Positions 17,231-25,758 of a stretch of 64,000 nucleotides of DNA are shown here, piece by piece. The notes beneath the pieces are model-generated. The model saw only the letters and a program-made list of their open reading frames with translations. It ran no database searches and was not told the DNA's origin. Numbering within the stretch: position 1 is the stretch's first letter; each line of letters starts with the position of its first letter. Both the position numbers and the translations under genes were made by a program. This stretch comes from Mycolicibacterium moriokaense (GTDB lineage: Bacteria; Actinomycetota; Actinomycetes; Mycobacteriales; Mycobacteriaceae), in contig NZ_QQBJ01000002.1 of assembly GCF_003347205.1 (NCBI RefSeq), positions 186,001 through 250,000 of the forward strand. Reading direction: 5' to 3'.

Positions 17231-18465
17231 CCGACCACCATGTGGCCGTCGCGGTCGTCGGTGGCGGGCCGTCGGGGCTGACCGCCGCTGCCGCGCTGGC
17301 CGGCGTCGGCGGCGAGGTCCTGGTCATCGAACGCGAAGCCGAAACCGGCGGAATCCCGCGCCACAGTGACCATCCCGGCTACGGCATGCGGGACCTGAAG
17401 CGGTTCATCTCGGGCCCGGCCTATGCCCGACGCCTGACCGCGATGGCGCAGGACGCGGGCGCCGTGCTGGAGACCGAGGCGATGGTCACCGGCTGGACCG
17501 GTGAGCGGCGTCTGCAGATCACCTCGCCGCGCGGTCTGCGCACCGTCACCGCCGACGCGGTGGTGCTGGCGACCGGCGCCCGGGAGCGCCCCCGACCCGC
17601 GCGGCTGGTACCCGGCGACCGGCCCGCCGGCGTGTACACCACCGGGCAACTGCAGAACCTCGTGCACCTGCACCACGGGCAGGTCGGCCGCCGCGCGTTG
17701 ATCGTCGGCGCCGAACTGGTCAGCTGGTCGGCGGTGCTGACGTTGCGCGAAGCGCGCTGCGCGACAGTCGGAATGGTCAGCGCTTATCCGCGCTCGGAGT
17801 CCTATGCGATGTTCCGCGGGCCGGGCCGGTTACTGATGGACGGGCCGGTGCACACCCGCAGCCGGATCGTCGCAATCGAAGGCAAGGGGCGGGTGCGGGC
17901 CGCGGTCGTGGAGCACATGGACACCGGCGCGCGGGTGCGCGTCGACTGCGACACGGTGGTGTTCACCGGCGACTGGATACCCGACCACGAACTGGCCCGC
18001 ACCGGCGGCCTCGCGATGGATCCGGCGACCCGCGGGCCGGTCGTCGACGCGGCATTGCGGACCAGCGTCCCGGGCGTGTTCGCGGTGGGCAACCTGCTGC
18101 ATCCCGTCGACACCGCCGACGGCGCCGCCCTGGACGGCCGGCATGTCGCCGCCGCGGTCAATGGGTGGCTGCAGCATCGCGAGGAGCCGCCGAAGTCGGT
18201 GCGCATCCGCACCGACGGGCCGTTTAGATGGGTTGCCCCGCAGCTGGTCTCACCCGAAGGCGGCGCGTCTGCCCGCGGCGACCTGTTGTTCTGGGTCGAC
18301 GAGTATCGCCGGCTGCCCAAGCTGCGGGCCGTTCAGGACGGCCGGACGATCGCGACGAAGCGCACGCCGTGGCCCGCCGCGCCGGGGCGGGTGTACCGGG
18401 CGCCGTGGTCGCTGGTGGCCGGCGCCGACCCCGCCGGCGGCGATGTCACCGTCTCGTTCGCCTGA
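17227..18465 (+). CDS. NAD(P)/FAD-dependent oxidoreductase, GlpB-like partner
   Basis: 412 residues from GTG at 17227 (GTGA overlap with the GlpA-like gene). It has two dinucleotide-binding motifs, VAVVGGGPSGLTAAAAL near the N-terminus and RALIVGAELVSWSAVLTL in the middle, with the second site less canonical (AELVSWS). A GD-type block lies near VPGVFAVGNLLHPVDTADGAALDGRH. It resembles pyridine-nucleotide-disulfide oxidoreductases that pair with GlpA-like or hydroxyproline/opine dehydrogenase subunits. It lacks a redox CxxxxC pair and so is not a thiol reductase. It likely completes an electron-transfer complex with its neighbour. Confidence 0.82.
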   Translation: MTDHHVAVAVVGGGPSGLTAAAALAGVGGEVLVIEREAETGGIPRHSDHPGYGMRDLKRFISGPAYARRLTAMAQDAGAVLETEAMVTGWTGERRLQITSPRGLRTVTADAVVLATGARERPRPARLVPGDRPAGVYTTGQLQNLVHLHHGQVGRRALIVGAELVSWSAVLTLREARCATVGMVSAYPRSESYAMFRGPGRLLMDGPVHTRSRIVAIEGKGRVRAAVVEHMDTGARVRVDCDTVVFTGDWIPDHELARTGGLAMDPATRGPVVDAALRTSVPGVFAVGNLLHPVDTADGAALDGRHVAAAVNGWLQHREEPPKSVRIRTDGPFRWVAPQLVSPEGGASARGDLLFWVDEYRRLPKLRAVQDGRTIATKRTPWPAAPGRVYRAPWSLVAGADPAGGDVTVSFA

Positions 18466-18491
18466 CTTCTCTCCCGCGAGCTGGGCCCACA

Positions 18492-18555
18492 CCGCGAGCA
18501 GACGCAAACTCGCACAGATTGGCGCGAAATCATGCGAGTTTGCGTCTGCTCGCGG
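18492..18555. repeat. Perfect 23-bp inverted repeat (18-base loop)
   Basis: The left arm at 18492-18514 begins CCGCGAGCAGACGCAAACTC and the right arm at 18533-18555 is its exact complement. It lies in the 95-base gap between the convergent oxidoreductase and VWA genes, so it may terminate both. The stem is much longer than a terminator needs and it lacks a T-run. The core GCGAGCAGACGCAAA resembles dispersed repeats I associate with mycobacterial genomes. Confidence 0.8.
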
Positions 18556-18560
18556 AGAAA

Positions 18561-19997
18561 CTAGACCGGAAGAAGCGCGTCGATGACGCTGGCCAGTTGC
18601 TTGGCTGAGCGGCATTCGTGCATCGGGATGACTTCCTCGTAGCGCGGCACCGCCGAGTCGCCACTGCCCCACAGATGCCGCGGCTCCGGGTTGAGCCAGT
18701 GCGCGTGCCTGCTGGCGTTGACCATGTGCGTCAGCAGATCGGTCTCGGGGTTGCGGTAGTTGTTGCGGCCGTCGCCGAGGACCAACAGGGAACTGCGCGG
18801 CGAGAGCACGTTCGGGTATTTGTCCAGGAACGACACGAACGCGTGCCCGTAATCAGAATGCCCGTCGCGGGTGTACACCCCCGCCTCCCTGGTGATGCGC
18901 TGCACCGCGACGGCGAGGTCCGCGTCGGGCCCGAACAGCTCGGTGACCTCGTCGGTGGTGTCGATGAAGGCGAACACGCGAACGCGCGAGAACTGTTGCC
19001 GCAGTGCGTGCACCAGCAACAGCGTGAAGTGGCTGAAGCCGGCGACCGAACCCGATACGTCGCACAGCACCACCAGCTCCGGGCGGGCGGGATGCGGCTT
19101 CTTCAGCACCACGTCGATCGGCACGCCGCCGGTCGACATGGACTTACGAAGCGTCTTGCGCAGGTCGATCTCGCCGGCCCTGGATCGCCGCCTGCGGGCG
19201 GCGAGCCGCGTCGCCAGCGTGCGCGCCAACGGCTGCACGACACGGCGCATCTGGCGCAACTGCTCACCGGACGCGCGCAGGAACTCGACGTTCTCGGCCA
19301 GTTGCGGGACCCCGTACATCTGCACGTGGTCGCGGCCCAGCTGCTCGGCGGTGCGCCGCTTCGTCTCACCCTCGACCAGCTTGCGCAGCTGTGCGATGCG
19401 TTGGGCCGCAAGGGCTTTGGCGATCTGCTCCTGGGTGGGTGTCGGCTCGTCGCCGTAGGGTGCGAGCAACCCGGCCAGCAGCCGGCCCTCCAGGTCGTCG
19501 AGGTTCATCGCCTTGAGCGCCTGGTACGACGAGTACGACGGGCCACGGCTGGAGTTGTAGCGGCCGTATGCCTCGACGATCTGCGCGATCATCGCCGCCA
19601 GCCGCTCGTCCATGTTGGCCAGCTCTTCGTTGTCGGTCATCATGTCGAGCAGCATCTGCCGCATCGCCTCGACGTCCTCGGGCGGCAGCCCGTCGGCATC
19701 CGAATCATCATCGTCGAGAACGGTTTTGGCGCCGAGCGCGGCCGGAAAATACAGGTCGAACATCGCGTCGTAGGTGTCGCGGTGGTCCGAGCGGCGCAGC
19801 ACCGCGCACGCGATACCCTCGCGCAGCGCCTCGCGGTCGGCCAGCCCGAGCACGCTCATCACCCGACCGGCGTCCACCGTCTCCGACGGCCCGACCGCGA
19901 TGCCCCGTCCGCGCAGCGCCTCGACGAACTCCACGAGGTGGCCCGGGATACCGTGCGGGGCCAGCGGTTGCGGCGGGCGGGTGCGTCGGACGGCCAT
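18561..19997 (-). CDS. VWA-domain (CoxE-like) protein
   Basis: 478 residues from ATG at 19997. The N-terminal half is helical. The C-terminal half contains a von Willebrand A domain with the MIDAS motif DVSGSVAG (DxSxS) and later LVLGDGRNN. It sits 10 bases after a MoxR ATPase gene, the classic MoxR-VWA chaperone pairing that assembles or activates metal or multi-subunit enzymes. The pair corresponds to Rv2425c-Rv2426c in M. tuberculosis by position. The client is unknown. Confidence 0.85.
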   Translation of the reverse strand: MAVRRTRPPQPLAPHGIPGHLVEFVEALRGRGIAVGPSETVDAGRVMSVLGLADREALREGIACAVLRRSDHRDTYDAMFDLYFPAALGAKTVLDDDDSDADGLPPEDVEAMRQMLLDMMTDNEELANMDERLAAMIAQIVEAYGRYNSSRGPSYSSYQALKAMNLDDLEGRLLAGLLAPYGDEPTPTQEQIAKALAAQRIAQLRKLVEGETKRRTAEQLGRDHVQMYGVPQLAENVEFLRASGEQLRQMRRVVQPLARTLATRLAARRRRSRAGEIDLRKTLRKSMSTGGVPIDVVLKKPHPARPELVVLCDVSGSVAGFSHFTLLLVHALRQQFSRVRVFAFIDTTDEVTELFGPDADLAVAVQRITREAGVYTRDGHSDYGHAFVSFLDKYPNVLSPRSSLLVLGDGRNNYRNPETDLLTHMVNASRHAHWLNPEPRHLWGSGDSAVPRYEEVIPMHECRSAKQLASVIDALLPV

Positions 19998-20007
19998 CAG
20001 TGCTCTC

Positions 20008-20892
20008 CTAGTTGAGCCGCAGCTCGCCGCTTGCCTTGGTCTGGTCGGACTGGTGTTTGAGCACGACGCCGAGCGTCGCCGCGATCAGTTCGTCGTCGAT
20101 GGTGTCCAGCCCCAGCGCCAGCACGGTGCGCCCCCAGTCGATGGTCTCGGCCACCGATGGCACCTTCTTGAGCTGCATGCCGCGCAGCACCCCGATGACG
20201 CGGACCAACTCCTCGGCCAGGTGAGCGGGCAGTTCGGGCACGCGCGACAGCAGGATTCGGCGCTCCAGGTCCGGGTCGGGGAAGTCGATGTGCAGGAACA
20301 GGCAGCGGCGCTTGAGCGCCTCGGACAGCTCGCGGGTGGCGTTCGACGTGAGCAGCACGAAAGGCGCGCGCTCGGCGGTGATCGTGCCGAGTTCGGGAAC
20401 AGTGACCGCGAAGTCGGAGAGCACTTCCAGCAGCAGGCCCTCGATCTCGATGTCCGCCTTGTCGGTCTCGTCGATCAGCAGCACCGTCGGATCGGTGCGC
20501 CGGATCGCCGTCAGCAGCGGGCGGGTCAGCAGGAACTCCTCGGAGAACACGTCGTCTTTCGTACGGTCCCAGTCCGCCCCTTCCCCCTGGCCCGCCTGGA
20601 TGCGCAGGATCTGCTTGGCGTGGTTCCACTCGTAGAGCGCGCGGGCCTCGTCGACGCCCTCGTAGCACTGCAGCCGCACCAGACCGGATCCGGTCGCCTG
20701 GGCGACCGCGCGGGCCAGTTCCGTCTTGCCGACGCCGGCGGGGCCCTCGACCAGCAACGGCTTGCCCAGCCGGTCGGCGAGGAAAACCGCGGTGGCCGTT
20801 GCGGTGTCGGGCAGGTAGCCGGTTTCGGCCAGCTTGTTCGCGACGTCTTCGATGTCGGCGAACAGCGGCGCGGGGCGTGCGGGGACGCTCAC
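20008..20892 (-). CDS. MoxR-family AAA+ ATPase
   Basis: 294 residues when started at GTG 20892, which is preceded by AAGGAG at a good distance. The longer frame from 20940 would overlap proA. Walker A is GPAGVGKTELA and Walker B is VLLIDETDKAD. Sensor and helix-2 insert features fit MoxR (LLLEVLSDFAVTVPELGTI, FVLLTSNATRELSEALKRRC). It works with the neighbouring VWA protein as a chaperone-like remodelling pair. It follows proA by 13 bases. Confidence 0.9.
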   Translation of the reverse strand: MSVPARPAPLFADIEDVANKLAETGYLPDTATATAVFLADRLGKPLLVEGPAGVGKTELARAVAQATGSGLVRLQCYEGVDEARALYEWNHAKQILRIQAGQGEGADWDRTKDDVFSEEFLLTRPLLTAIRRTDPTVLLIDETDKADIEIEGLLLEVLSDFAVTVPELGTITAERAPFVLLTSNATRELSEALKRRCLFLHIDFPDPDLERRILLSRVPELPAHLAEELVRVIGVLRGMQLKKVPSVAETIDWGRTVLALGLDTIDDELIAATLGVVLKHQSDQTKASGELRLN

Positions 20893-20905
20893 GTAGTACT
20901 CCTTG

Positions 20906-22153
20906 TCAGGCTGGGCGGGTGTGGCCGTCTCCCCACACAATCCACTTGGTCGAGGTCAATTCGGGTAGCCCCATCGGGCCGCGGGCGTGCAATTTCTGGG
21001 TGGAGATGCCGATCTCGGCGCCGAAGCCGAACTGCTCGCCGTCGGTGAACGCCGTCGAGGCGTTCACCATGACGGCCGCGGCGTCGACGCGATCGGTGAA
21101 CCGTTGCGCAGCAGCCAATTCCGTGGCCACGATGGCCTCCGTGTGTCCGCTGCCGTACTCGTTGATGTGGGCGATCGCCGCGTCGAGGCCGTCGACCACC
21201 GCCAACGCGATGTCCATGGACAGGAACTCGGCGCGCAACTCGTCGTCGGACGGGTCGGCGTGCACCGTCACGCCCGCCTCCTGCAGCGCCGCCGTCAGTC
21301 GCGGCACCGCGGTATCGGCGATCGCCGCGTCGATCAACACCGACTCCGCGGCGTTGCAGACGCTGGGACGCCGCGTCTTGGCGTTGAGCAGAATGCGTTC
21401 GGCCATCTCGAGATCGGCTGACTCATGAACGTAGACATGGCAATTGCCGACGCCGGTCTCGATGGTGGGCACCTGCGCATCGCGCACCACGGCGTCGATG
21501 AGCCCTGCTCCCCCGCGCGGGATCACCAGATCGACCAGCCCGCGGGCCTGGATCAGGTGCGTCACGCTGGCGCGGTCCTCGCTGGGCAGCAGTTGCACGG
21601 CGTCGGGGTTGCGGTTCTCGATCTGCAGCGCCTCCCGCAGCGCGGTCACCAGCGCCTGGTTCGACCTGGCCGCCGACGAACTGCCGCGCAGCAGCACGGC
21701 GCTGCCCGCCTTCAGCGTCAACCCGAACGCGTCGACGGTCACGTTGGGCCTGCCCTCGTAGACCATTCCGATGACGCCCATGGGCACCCGCTGCTGACGC
21801 AGTTGCAGTCCGTTGGGCAGCGTCTGCCCACGCAGAACCTCACCGATCGGGTCCGGCAACCCGGCGACCTGGCGCAGGCCCGCGGCGATGCCGTCGATCC
21901 GCTGCGGGTTCAGCGCGAGGCGGTCCAGCATGGCGTCAGGGGTACCGGCGGCCCTGGCGGCGGCCAGGTCCTCGCCGTTGGCCGCCAGCACGGCGTCCGC
22001 CTCGCGCAGCACGTTATCCGCCGCGGCGTGCAGAGCGGAGTTCTTGGCTGCCGTGCTCAAGGTCGCCAACTCGCGGGCGGCCACCCGAGCGCGTCGGGCC
22101 GCGTCGTGCACCTGCGCGCGCAAGTCGGGCGCCGACGGTGCTTGCAAACTCAT
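20906..22153 (-). CDS. proA: Gamma-glutamyl phosphate reductase
   Basis: 415 residues from ATG at 22153. It is an aldehyde-dehydrogenase-fold enzyme with the ProA signature: [20 protein letters not shown], the block [22 protein letters not shown] containing the catalytic Cys, and the C-terminal [19 protein letters not shown]. It reduces gamma-glutamyl phosphate with NADPH to the semialdehyde, the second step of proline synthesis. The kinase gene proB is 24 kb away next to obgE, as in other mycobacteria. Confidence 0.95.
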   Translation of the reverse strand: MSLQAPSAPDLRAQVHDAARRARVAARELATLSTAAKNSALHAAADNVLREADAVLAANGEDLAAARAAGTPDAMLDRLALNPQRIDGIAAGLRQVAGLPDPIGEVLRGQTLPNGLQLRQQRVPMGVIGMVYEGRPNVTVDAFGLTLKAGSAVLLRGSSSAARSNQALVTALREALQIENRNPDAVQLLPSEDRASVTHLIQARGLVDLVIPRGGAGLIDAVVRDAQVPTIETGVGNCHVYVHESADLEMAERILLNAKTRRPSVCNAAESVLIDAAIADTAVPRLTAALQEAGVTVHADPSDDELRAEFLSMDIALAVVDGLDAAIAHINEYGSGHTEAIVATELAAAQRFTDRVDAAAVMVNASTAFTDGEQFGFGAEIGISTQKLHARGPMGLPELTSTKWIVWGDGHTRPA

Positions 22154-22215
22154 CGCCCCAGCGTATCGAACCTGTATGAGGCGCTCACCGGGGCGCTGGT
22201 CTAACTTCTACGACC

Positions 22216-23076
22216 ATGGCCGCGCGAGTGTGCGTAGTGGGCAGCGTCAACATGGACCAGGTCTTCGCCGTCACGTCGCTGCCCCGCCCCGGCGAGACGG
22301 TGATGGCATCGTCGGTGCGCTCGATCCCCGGCGGCAAGGGCGGCAACCAGGCGATCGCCGCCGCCCGCGCGGGCGCCTGTGTGCAACTCGTCGCGGCCCT
22401 CGGCGACGATCCGGCCTGCGGGCAACTGCGCGCGCATCTCCAGGGCAACGGCGTCGGCCTCGACGGCGTTCTCGACGTGCCGGGGCCGAGCGGGTCGGCG
22501 GTCATCGCGGTCGACGCCGCGGGCGAGAACATGATCGTCGTCGCGCCCGGCGCCAACGCGCATCTGGTCGTCCACTCAGGCGAGGCCCGCGCGATCATCG
22601 CCGACAGCGACGTGCTGCTGCTTCAGCTGGAGATCCCGGTGACGACCGCCGTCGACGCGGCCCGGGTCGCCCGCGAGGCGGGCACCGCGGTGATCGTCAA
22701 CGCGTCGCCGGCAGGCGCGCCGCCGCACGACCTGCTTTCACTGTCGCGGCTGGCCGACGTCGTCGTCGTCAACGAGGCCGAGGTCCGCGACTGGCATTGG
22801 CCGGTAACGCATCTGGTGATCACCCGCGGCAGGCGCGGCGCCAGCTACGTCGGCGAGGACGAGCGGTTCGACGTGCCCGCTCCCGCGGTCCGTGCGGTGG
22901 ACACCACCGGCGCGGGCGACGTGTTCGCCGGAGTGCTGGCCGCCGAGTGGTCGGCGGGCCACGAGCAGGCGCTCCGACGGGCGTGCGCCGCGGGGGCACT
23001 GGCGACGACGGTTCGCGGCGCGGGCGACTGCGCGCCGACCGCCGAGGCGATTGACGGGGCGGTCGTCACCCGGTAG
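22216..23076 (+). CDS. rbsK: Ribokinase (PfkB family)
   Basis: 286 residues from ATG at 22216. PfkB signature 1 is SIPGGKGGNQAIAAARAG and signature 2 is DTTGAGDVFAGVLAAE, which includes the catalytic Asp. VGSVNMDQVF at the start and NASPAGA in the middle are ribokinase-like. It phosphorylates ribose at C5. The divergent position next to proA mirrors Rv2436. No ribose transporter is nearby, so another pentose or nucleoside sugar is possible. Confidence 0.85.
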   Translation: MAARVCVVGSVNMDQVFAVTSLPRPGETVMASSVRSIPGGKGGNQAIAAARAGACVQLVAALGDDPACGQLRAHLQGNGVGLDGVLDVPGPSGSAVIAVDAAGENMIVVAPGANAHLVVHSGEARAIIADSDVLLLQLEIPVTTAVDAARVAREAGTAVIVNASPAGAPPHDLLSLSRLADVVVVNEAEVRDWHWPVTHLVITRGRRGASYVGEDERFDVPAPAVRAVDTTGAGDVFAGVLAAEWSAGHEQALRRACAAGALATTVRGAGDCAPTAEAIDGAVVTR

Positions 23077-23087
23077 GCGTAAACCCC

Positions 23088-23912
23088 ATGTCGACAACTG
23101 AAACCGGTCCTCGTCCGCCCGACGGCGATTGGCTGGGCACGCGATTTCTGCGCTTTCGCCGCGAGGGCCCGTTCGCGGTCTGCACGCTGGACCGTCCCGA
23201 AGCGCGCAACGCGATGACGCCCGCGATGTATTTCGGCATCAAGTACGCGATCGGCCATGTCGAGGCCGACCCCGATCTGGCCGGCCTGCTGATCACGGGC
23301 ACCGGCGACGTGTTCGCGCCCGGCGGCGACCTCGGGGGCGGCGGCGACGACAACTGGCTGACGTTCGGCGCCGCGCTCGGGATGGACGTCACGCCGTTCG
23401 AGAAGCTGCGCCAGTCCACCAAGCCGGTGGTGTCCGCGGTGAACGGCCTGTGCCAGGGCGGTGGCATGCAGATCGCCCTGTGCAGCGACATGGCGGTGGT
23501 CAGCGAGCTCGCGACGTTCCGGGTGCCGGAGTTGTTCCGCGGCATCGCCGATACCTACTACAGCCAGATGCTGGCGCGCTTGATCGGCCCGGTGCGCACC
23601 CGCGACCTGATGCTGACGGGCCGCACGCTGAGTGCGGACGAGGCGGAGGAATGGGGCATGGTCTCGCGGGTGGTGCCCCACGACGAGTTGATGGACGCCG
23701 CCCGCGACGTCCTCGCCCAGTGCTGCCGGACGGCGCCCGCCGCCAGACGGGTGGTGAAGTCCAGCCTGGACAGCTACATGGGGCTGTTCGACCGGATCAA
23801 CATGCAGGCCAGCTACAGCGGCGAGGAGGCGGTGGAGGGGTTTCGGGCCTTCAAGGAGCGCCGCTCGCCCAGTTGGGTGCACCCCGACCTGCGGTTGGAC
23901 GGCCGCATCTGA
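23088..23912 (+). CDS. Enoyl-CoA hydratase/isomerase (crotonase) family protein
   Basis: 274 residues from ATG at 23088, 11 bases after rbsK. The crotonase fold is visible: FAVCTLDRPEARNAMTPAM, LLITGTGDVFAPGGDL (oxyanion region), KPVVSAVNGLCQGGGMQIALCSDMAV and FRVPELFRGIADTYY. The hydratase Glu pair is not clearly conserved beyond the Glu of VPELF, so the exact reaction (hydration, isomerisation or thioester hydrolysis) is open. It is possibly co-transcribed with rbsK. Confidence 0.85.
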   Translation: MSTTETGPRPPDGDWLGTRFLRFRREGPFAVCTLDRPEARNAMTPAMYFGIKYAIGHVEADPDLAGLLITGTGDVFAPGGDLGGGGDDNWLTFGAALGMDVTPFEKLRQSTKPVVSAVNGLCQGGGMQIALCSDMAVVSELATFRVPELFRGIADTYYSQMLARLIGPVRTRDLMLTGRTLSADEAEEWGMVSRVVPHDELMDAARDVLAQCCRTAPAARRVVKSSLDSYMGLFDRINMQASYSGEEAVEGFRAFKERRSPSWVHPDLRLDGRI

Positions 23913-23927
23913 CCGCGCGCCGTTGCC

Positions 23928-23986
23928 GCGAGCGCGCAGCTGGGTACACCTGCATCGGCGTGTCGCGTACCTGGTTGCGCGCTCGG
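23928..23986. terminator. Imperfect hairpin between the crotonase and ArsR genes
   Basis: Arms 23928-23947 and 23967-23986 are complementary at 16 of 20 positions (GCGAGCGCGCA in the left arm), with a 19-base loop. The hairpin begins 16 bases after the crotonase stop and precedes the metal-sensor gene, consistent with termination of the rbsK unit. Confidence 0.5.
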
Positions 23987-24063
23987 CCAACGGAAGGCAC
24001 CCCCTCGACCAGAGAACAGTTCAGCCTGTGCTGAATACAGATGCTGCTGTACCGTTTCCATCA

Positions 24064-24366
24064 ATGCAGACCGCCACTCACACCGATGCGCTGTCGCGGT
24101 TCGGCAACGCGTTGTCCGATCGCACCCGCGCCGAGATCCTGTTGCTGTTGCGCGACGCGCCGGGATACCCGTCGGAGTTGGCCGACCGAATCGGGGTGAG
24201 CAGGCAGATCCTGTCCAACCACCTGGCCTGCCTGCGCGGTTGCGGCCTGGTGGTCGCCGAACCCGAGGGCAGGCGCAACCGCTATCGGCTGGCCGACGAG
24301 CGCGTCGGGCACGCGCTGGGCGACCTGGTCGGCCTCGTGCTCGCCGTCGACCCGGCCTGCTGCTGA
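24064..24366 (+). CDS. ArsR/SmtB-family metal sensor, CmtR-like
   Basis: 100 residues from ATG at 24064. The helix-turn-helix region (GVSRQILSNHLACLRGCGLVV) strongly resembles CmtR, the Cd/Pb sensor of M. tuberculosis, including two Cys in the recognition helix (Cys56 and Cys60, equivalent to CmtR Cys57/Cys61). The C-terminus ends DPACC, offering Cys99/Cys100 in place of the third CmtR ligand Cys102. It should repress its own promoter until a soft metal binds. It overlaps a small cation-efflux-like gene by one base (TGATG). A longer frame reaching 23923 is less likely. Confidence 0.82.
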   Translation: MQTATHTDALSRFGNALSDRTRAEILLLLRDAPGYPSELADRIGVSRQILSNHLACLRGCGLVVAEPEGRRNRYRLADERVGHALGDLVGLVLAVDPACC

Positions 24367-24974
24367 TGGGCGCGCCGACCGAGGCGCGACGCGACGTGCT
24401 CGCCCGCCGAATCCGGCTTCTGGTCGCCGCGACCATCACCTACAACATCGTCGAAGCCGTCGTCGCCATCGCCGAGGGCACCCGGGTGTCGTCGGTGGCG
24501 CTCGTCGGCTTCGGACTCGACTCGGTGATCGAGGTGTCCTCGGCCGCCGCGATCGCGTGGCAGTTCTCCGCCGACGACCCCGAGACGCGGGAGAAGCCCG
24601 CGCTGCGATTCATCGCGTTCTCGTTCTTCGCACTCGCCGCCTACGTCGCCGTCGACGCGGTGCTCTCCCTGCTGGGCTTGCGCGAACCCCGGCCGTCGAT
24701 GATCGGCATCGCGCTCGCGACGGCGAGCCTGATCGTGATGCCGGTGTTGTCGCTGACGCAGCGACGCGCCGGTCGAGAGCTCGGATCCGTCTCGGCCGTG
24801 GCGGATTCGAAGCAGACGCTGCTGTGCACCTATCTGTCCGCTGCGCTTCTGATCGGCCTGCTGCTCAACGCACTTGCCGGGTGGTCGTGGGCGGATCTCG
24901 CCGCCGCGCTGGTCATCGCGGCGGTGGCGATTCGCGAAGGTGTCAACGCCTGGCGCGGGGATCCCTGTTGTTAG
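24366..24974 (+). CDS. Cation-efflux (CDF-like) membrane protein
   Basis: 202 residues from ATG at 24366, about six membrane segments. TM1 (YNIVEAVVAI) and the next helix with GFGLDSVIEVSSA fit the cation diffusion facilitator fold, where Asp in the second and fifth helices bind metal. It lacks a C-terminal cytoplasmic domain, so it is a short CDF-like protein. The terminal DPCC adds two Cys. It is co-expressed with the CmtR-like sensor, so export of Cd, Pb or Zn is likely. Function is inferred from fold and partner. Confidence 0.78.
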   Translation: MGAPTEARRDVLARRIRLLVAATITYNIVEAVVAIAEGTRVSSVALVGFGLDSVIEVSSAAAIAWQFSADDPETREKPALRFIAFSFFALAAYVAVDAVLSLLGLREPRPSMIGIALATASLIVMPVLSLTQRRAGRELGSVSAVADSKQTLLCTYLSAALLIGLLLNALAGWSWADLAAALVIAAVAIREGVNAWRGDPCC

Positions 24975-25001
24975 CGTCGCGGAAACGGTTGCGCGGCAAG
25001 G

Positions 25002-25484
25002 TCAGTCGTTGCCGAGCTTCTTCAGAAACGCCGGCAGTCGGCCGGCCCCGTAGTCGAAGAAGCGCGCCCACCTCGGCTCTATCGAGATGCGCACCATCTG
25101 CTGGTAGACCCGGCGCACCTCGCGCTCGAACTCCTTCTGCTGGGCGGGGCCCATCGACTTCGTCGACATCGCGATGTACTCGTCGGCGACGCCGTCGACG
25201 GTCTCCATCGACGCAACACCCCGCACGAGCAACGACTTGGCACCGCCCGGTGAATCACCGCTCTCGATGCTCACCGCGACGTTCGGTCGCAACGCCAAGG
25301 CGTCGACCTTCGGCGAGGTCGTCGCCGTGCAGACGATGATGCGTTCGTCCTTCCAGAGAAACCCGACGGGAATCACCCGTGGGAAACCGTCCGGCCCGGT
25401 GTAGGCGAGGGTGGCCGCCGTGCGGTCGAGCAGTTCCCGGGCCCCGGGCTGGCCGAGTTCGTCGGCCAGTTCGTGTGCGTCCAT
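25002..25484 (-). CDS. Pyridoxamine 5'-phosphate oxidase-fold (FMN/F420-binding) protein
   Basis: 160 residues. The split beta-barrel is recognisable: TLAYTGPDGFPRVIPVGFLW, IIVCTATTSPKVDALALRPNVAVSIE and the later VRISIEPRWARFFDY. It belongs to the large actinobacterial group of PNPOx-fold proteins that bind FMN or F420. No quinone-, haem- or F420-specific signature can be assigned by eye. It is convergent with the cation-efflux gene (27-base gap) and divergent from the small membrane gene at 25555. Confidence 0.8.
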   Translation of the reverse strand: MDAHELADELGQPGARELLDRTAATLAYTGPDGFPRVIPVGFLWKDERIIVCTATTSPKVDALALRPNVAVSIESGDSPGGAKSLLVRGVASMETVDGVADEYIAMSTKSMGPAQQKEFEREVRRVYQQMVRISIEPRWARFFDYGAGRLPAFLKKLGND

Positions 25485-25554
25485 CCCGCCCAGTCTGCCC
25501 CGACGGTATCGGCATGATCAGGCGGCCCGACGGCGCGCGATACCGTGATCGGCG

Positions 25555-25758
25555 ATGGCGCAGAAGCAGACGAATCCCAAGCAAACCGAAAGATGGCTCT
25601 GGCTACCGTTGATCGTGGGCCTCATCATCGGGGTGACTGTGGCGGCGATGACCGGTCACTGGTGGTGGTCGACCGTCGGAGTGCTCGTCGGGTCCGCCGT
25701 CGGCTGGCTCGGCGCCGGCAGGCCGCGGCCGTCGTTCGAAGACGAATCCGGCCGATAG
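25555..25758 (+). CDS. Small two-helix membrane protein
   Basis: 67 residues from ATG at 25555. The basic N-terminus MAQKQTNPKQTERW is followed by two hydrophobic segments (about 15-32 and 37-54) separated by TGHWWW, then a short polar tail. Its last 103 bases overlap the 3' end of the convergent S9 peptidase gene. The clean start, the membrane pattern and divergence from the PNPOx gene support a real gene. Function unknown. Confidence 0.6.
   Translation: MAQKQTNPKQTERWLWLPLIVGLIIGVTVAAMTGHWWWSTVGVLVGSAVGWLGAGRPRPSFEDESGR

Noticed and set aside
18618-20015. 465-codon plus-strand open frame opposite the VWA gene
   Set aside because: Gln/His/Arg-rich shadow of the VWA gene, with no ribosome binding site or domain.
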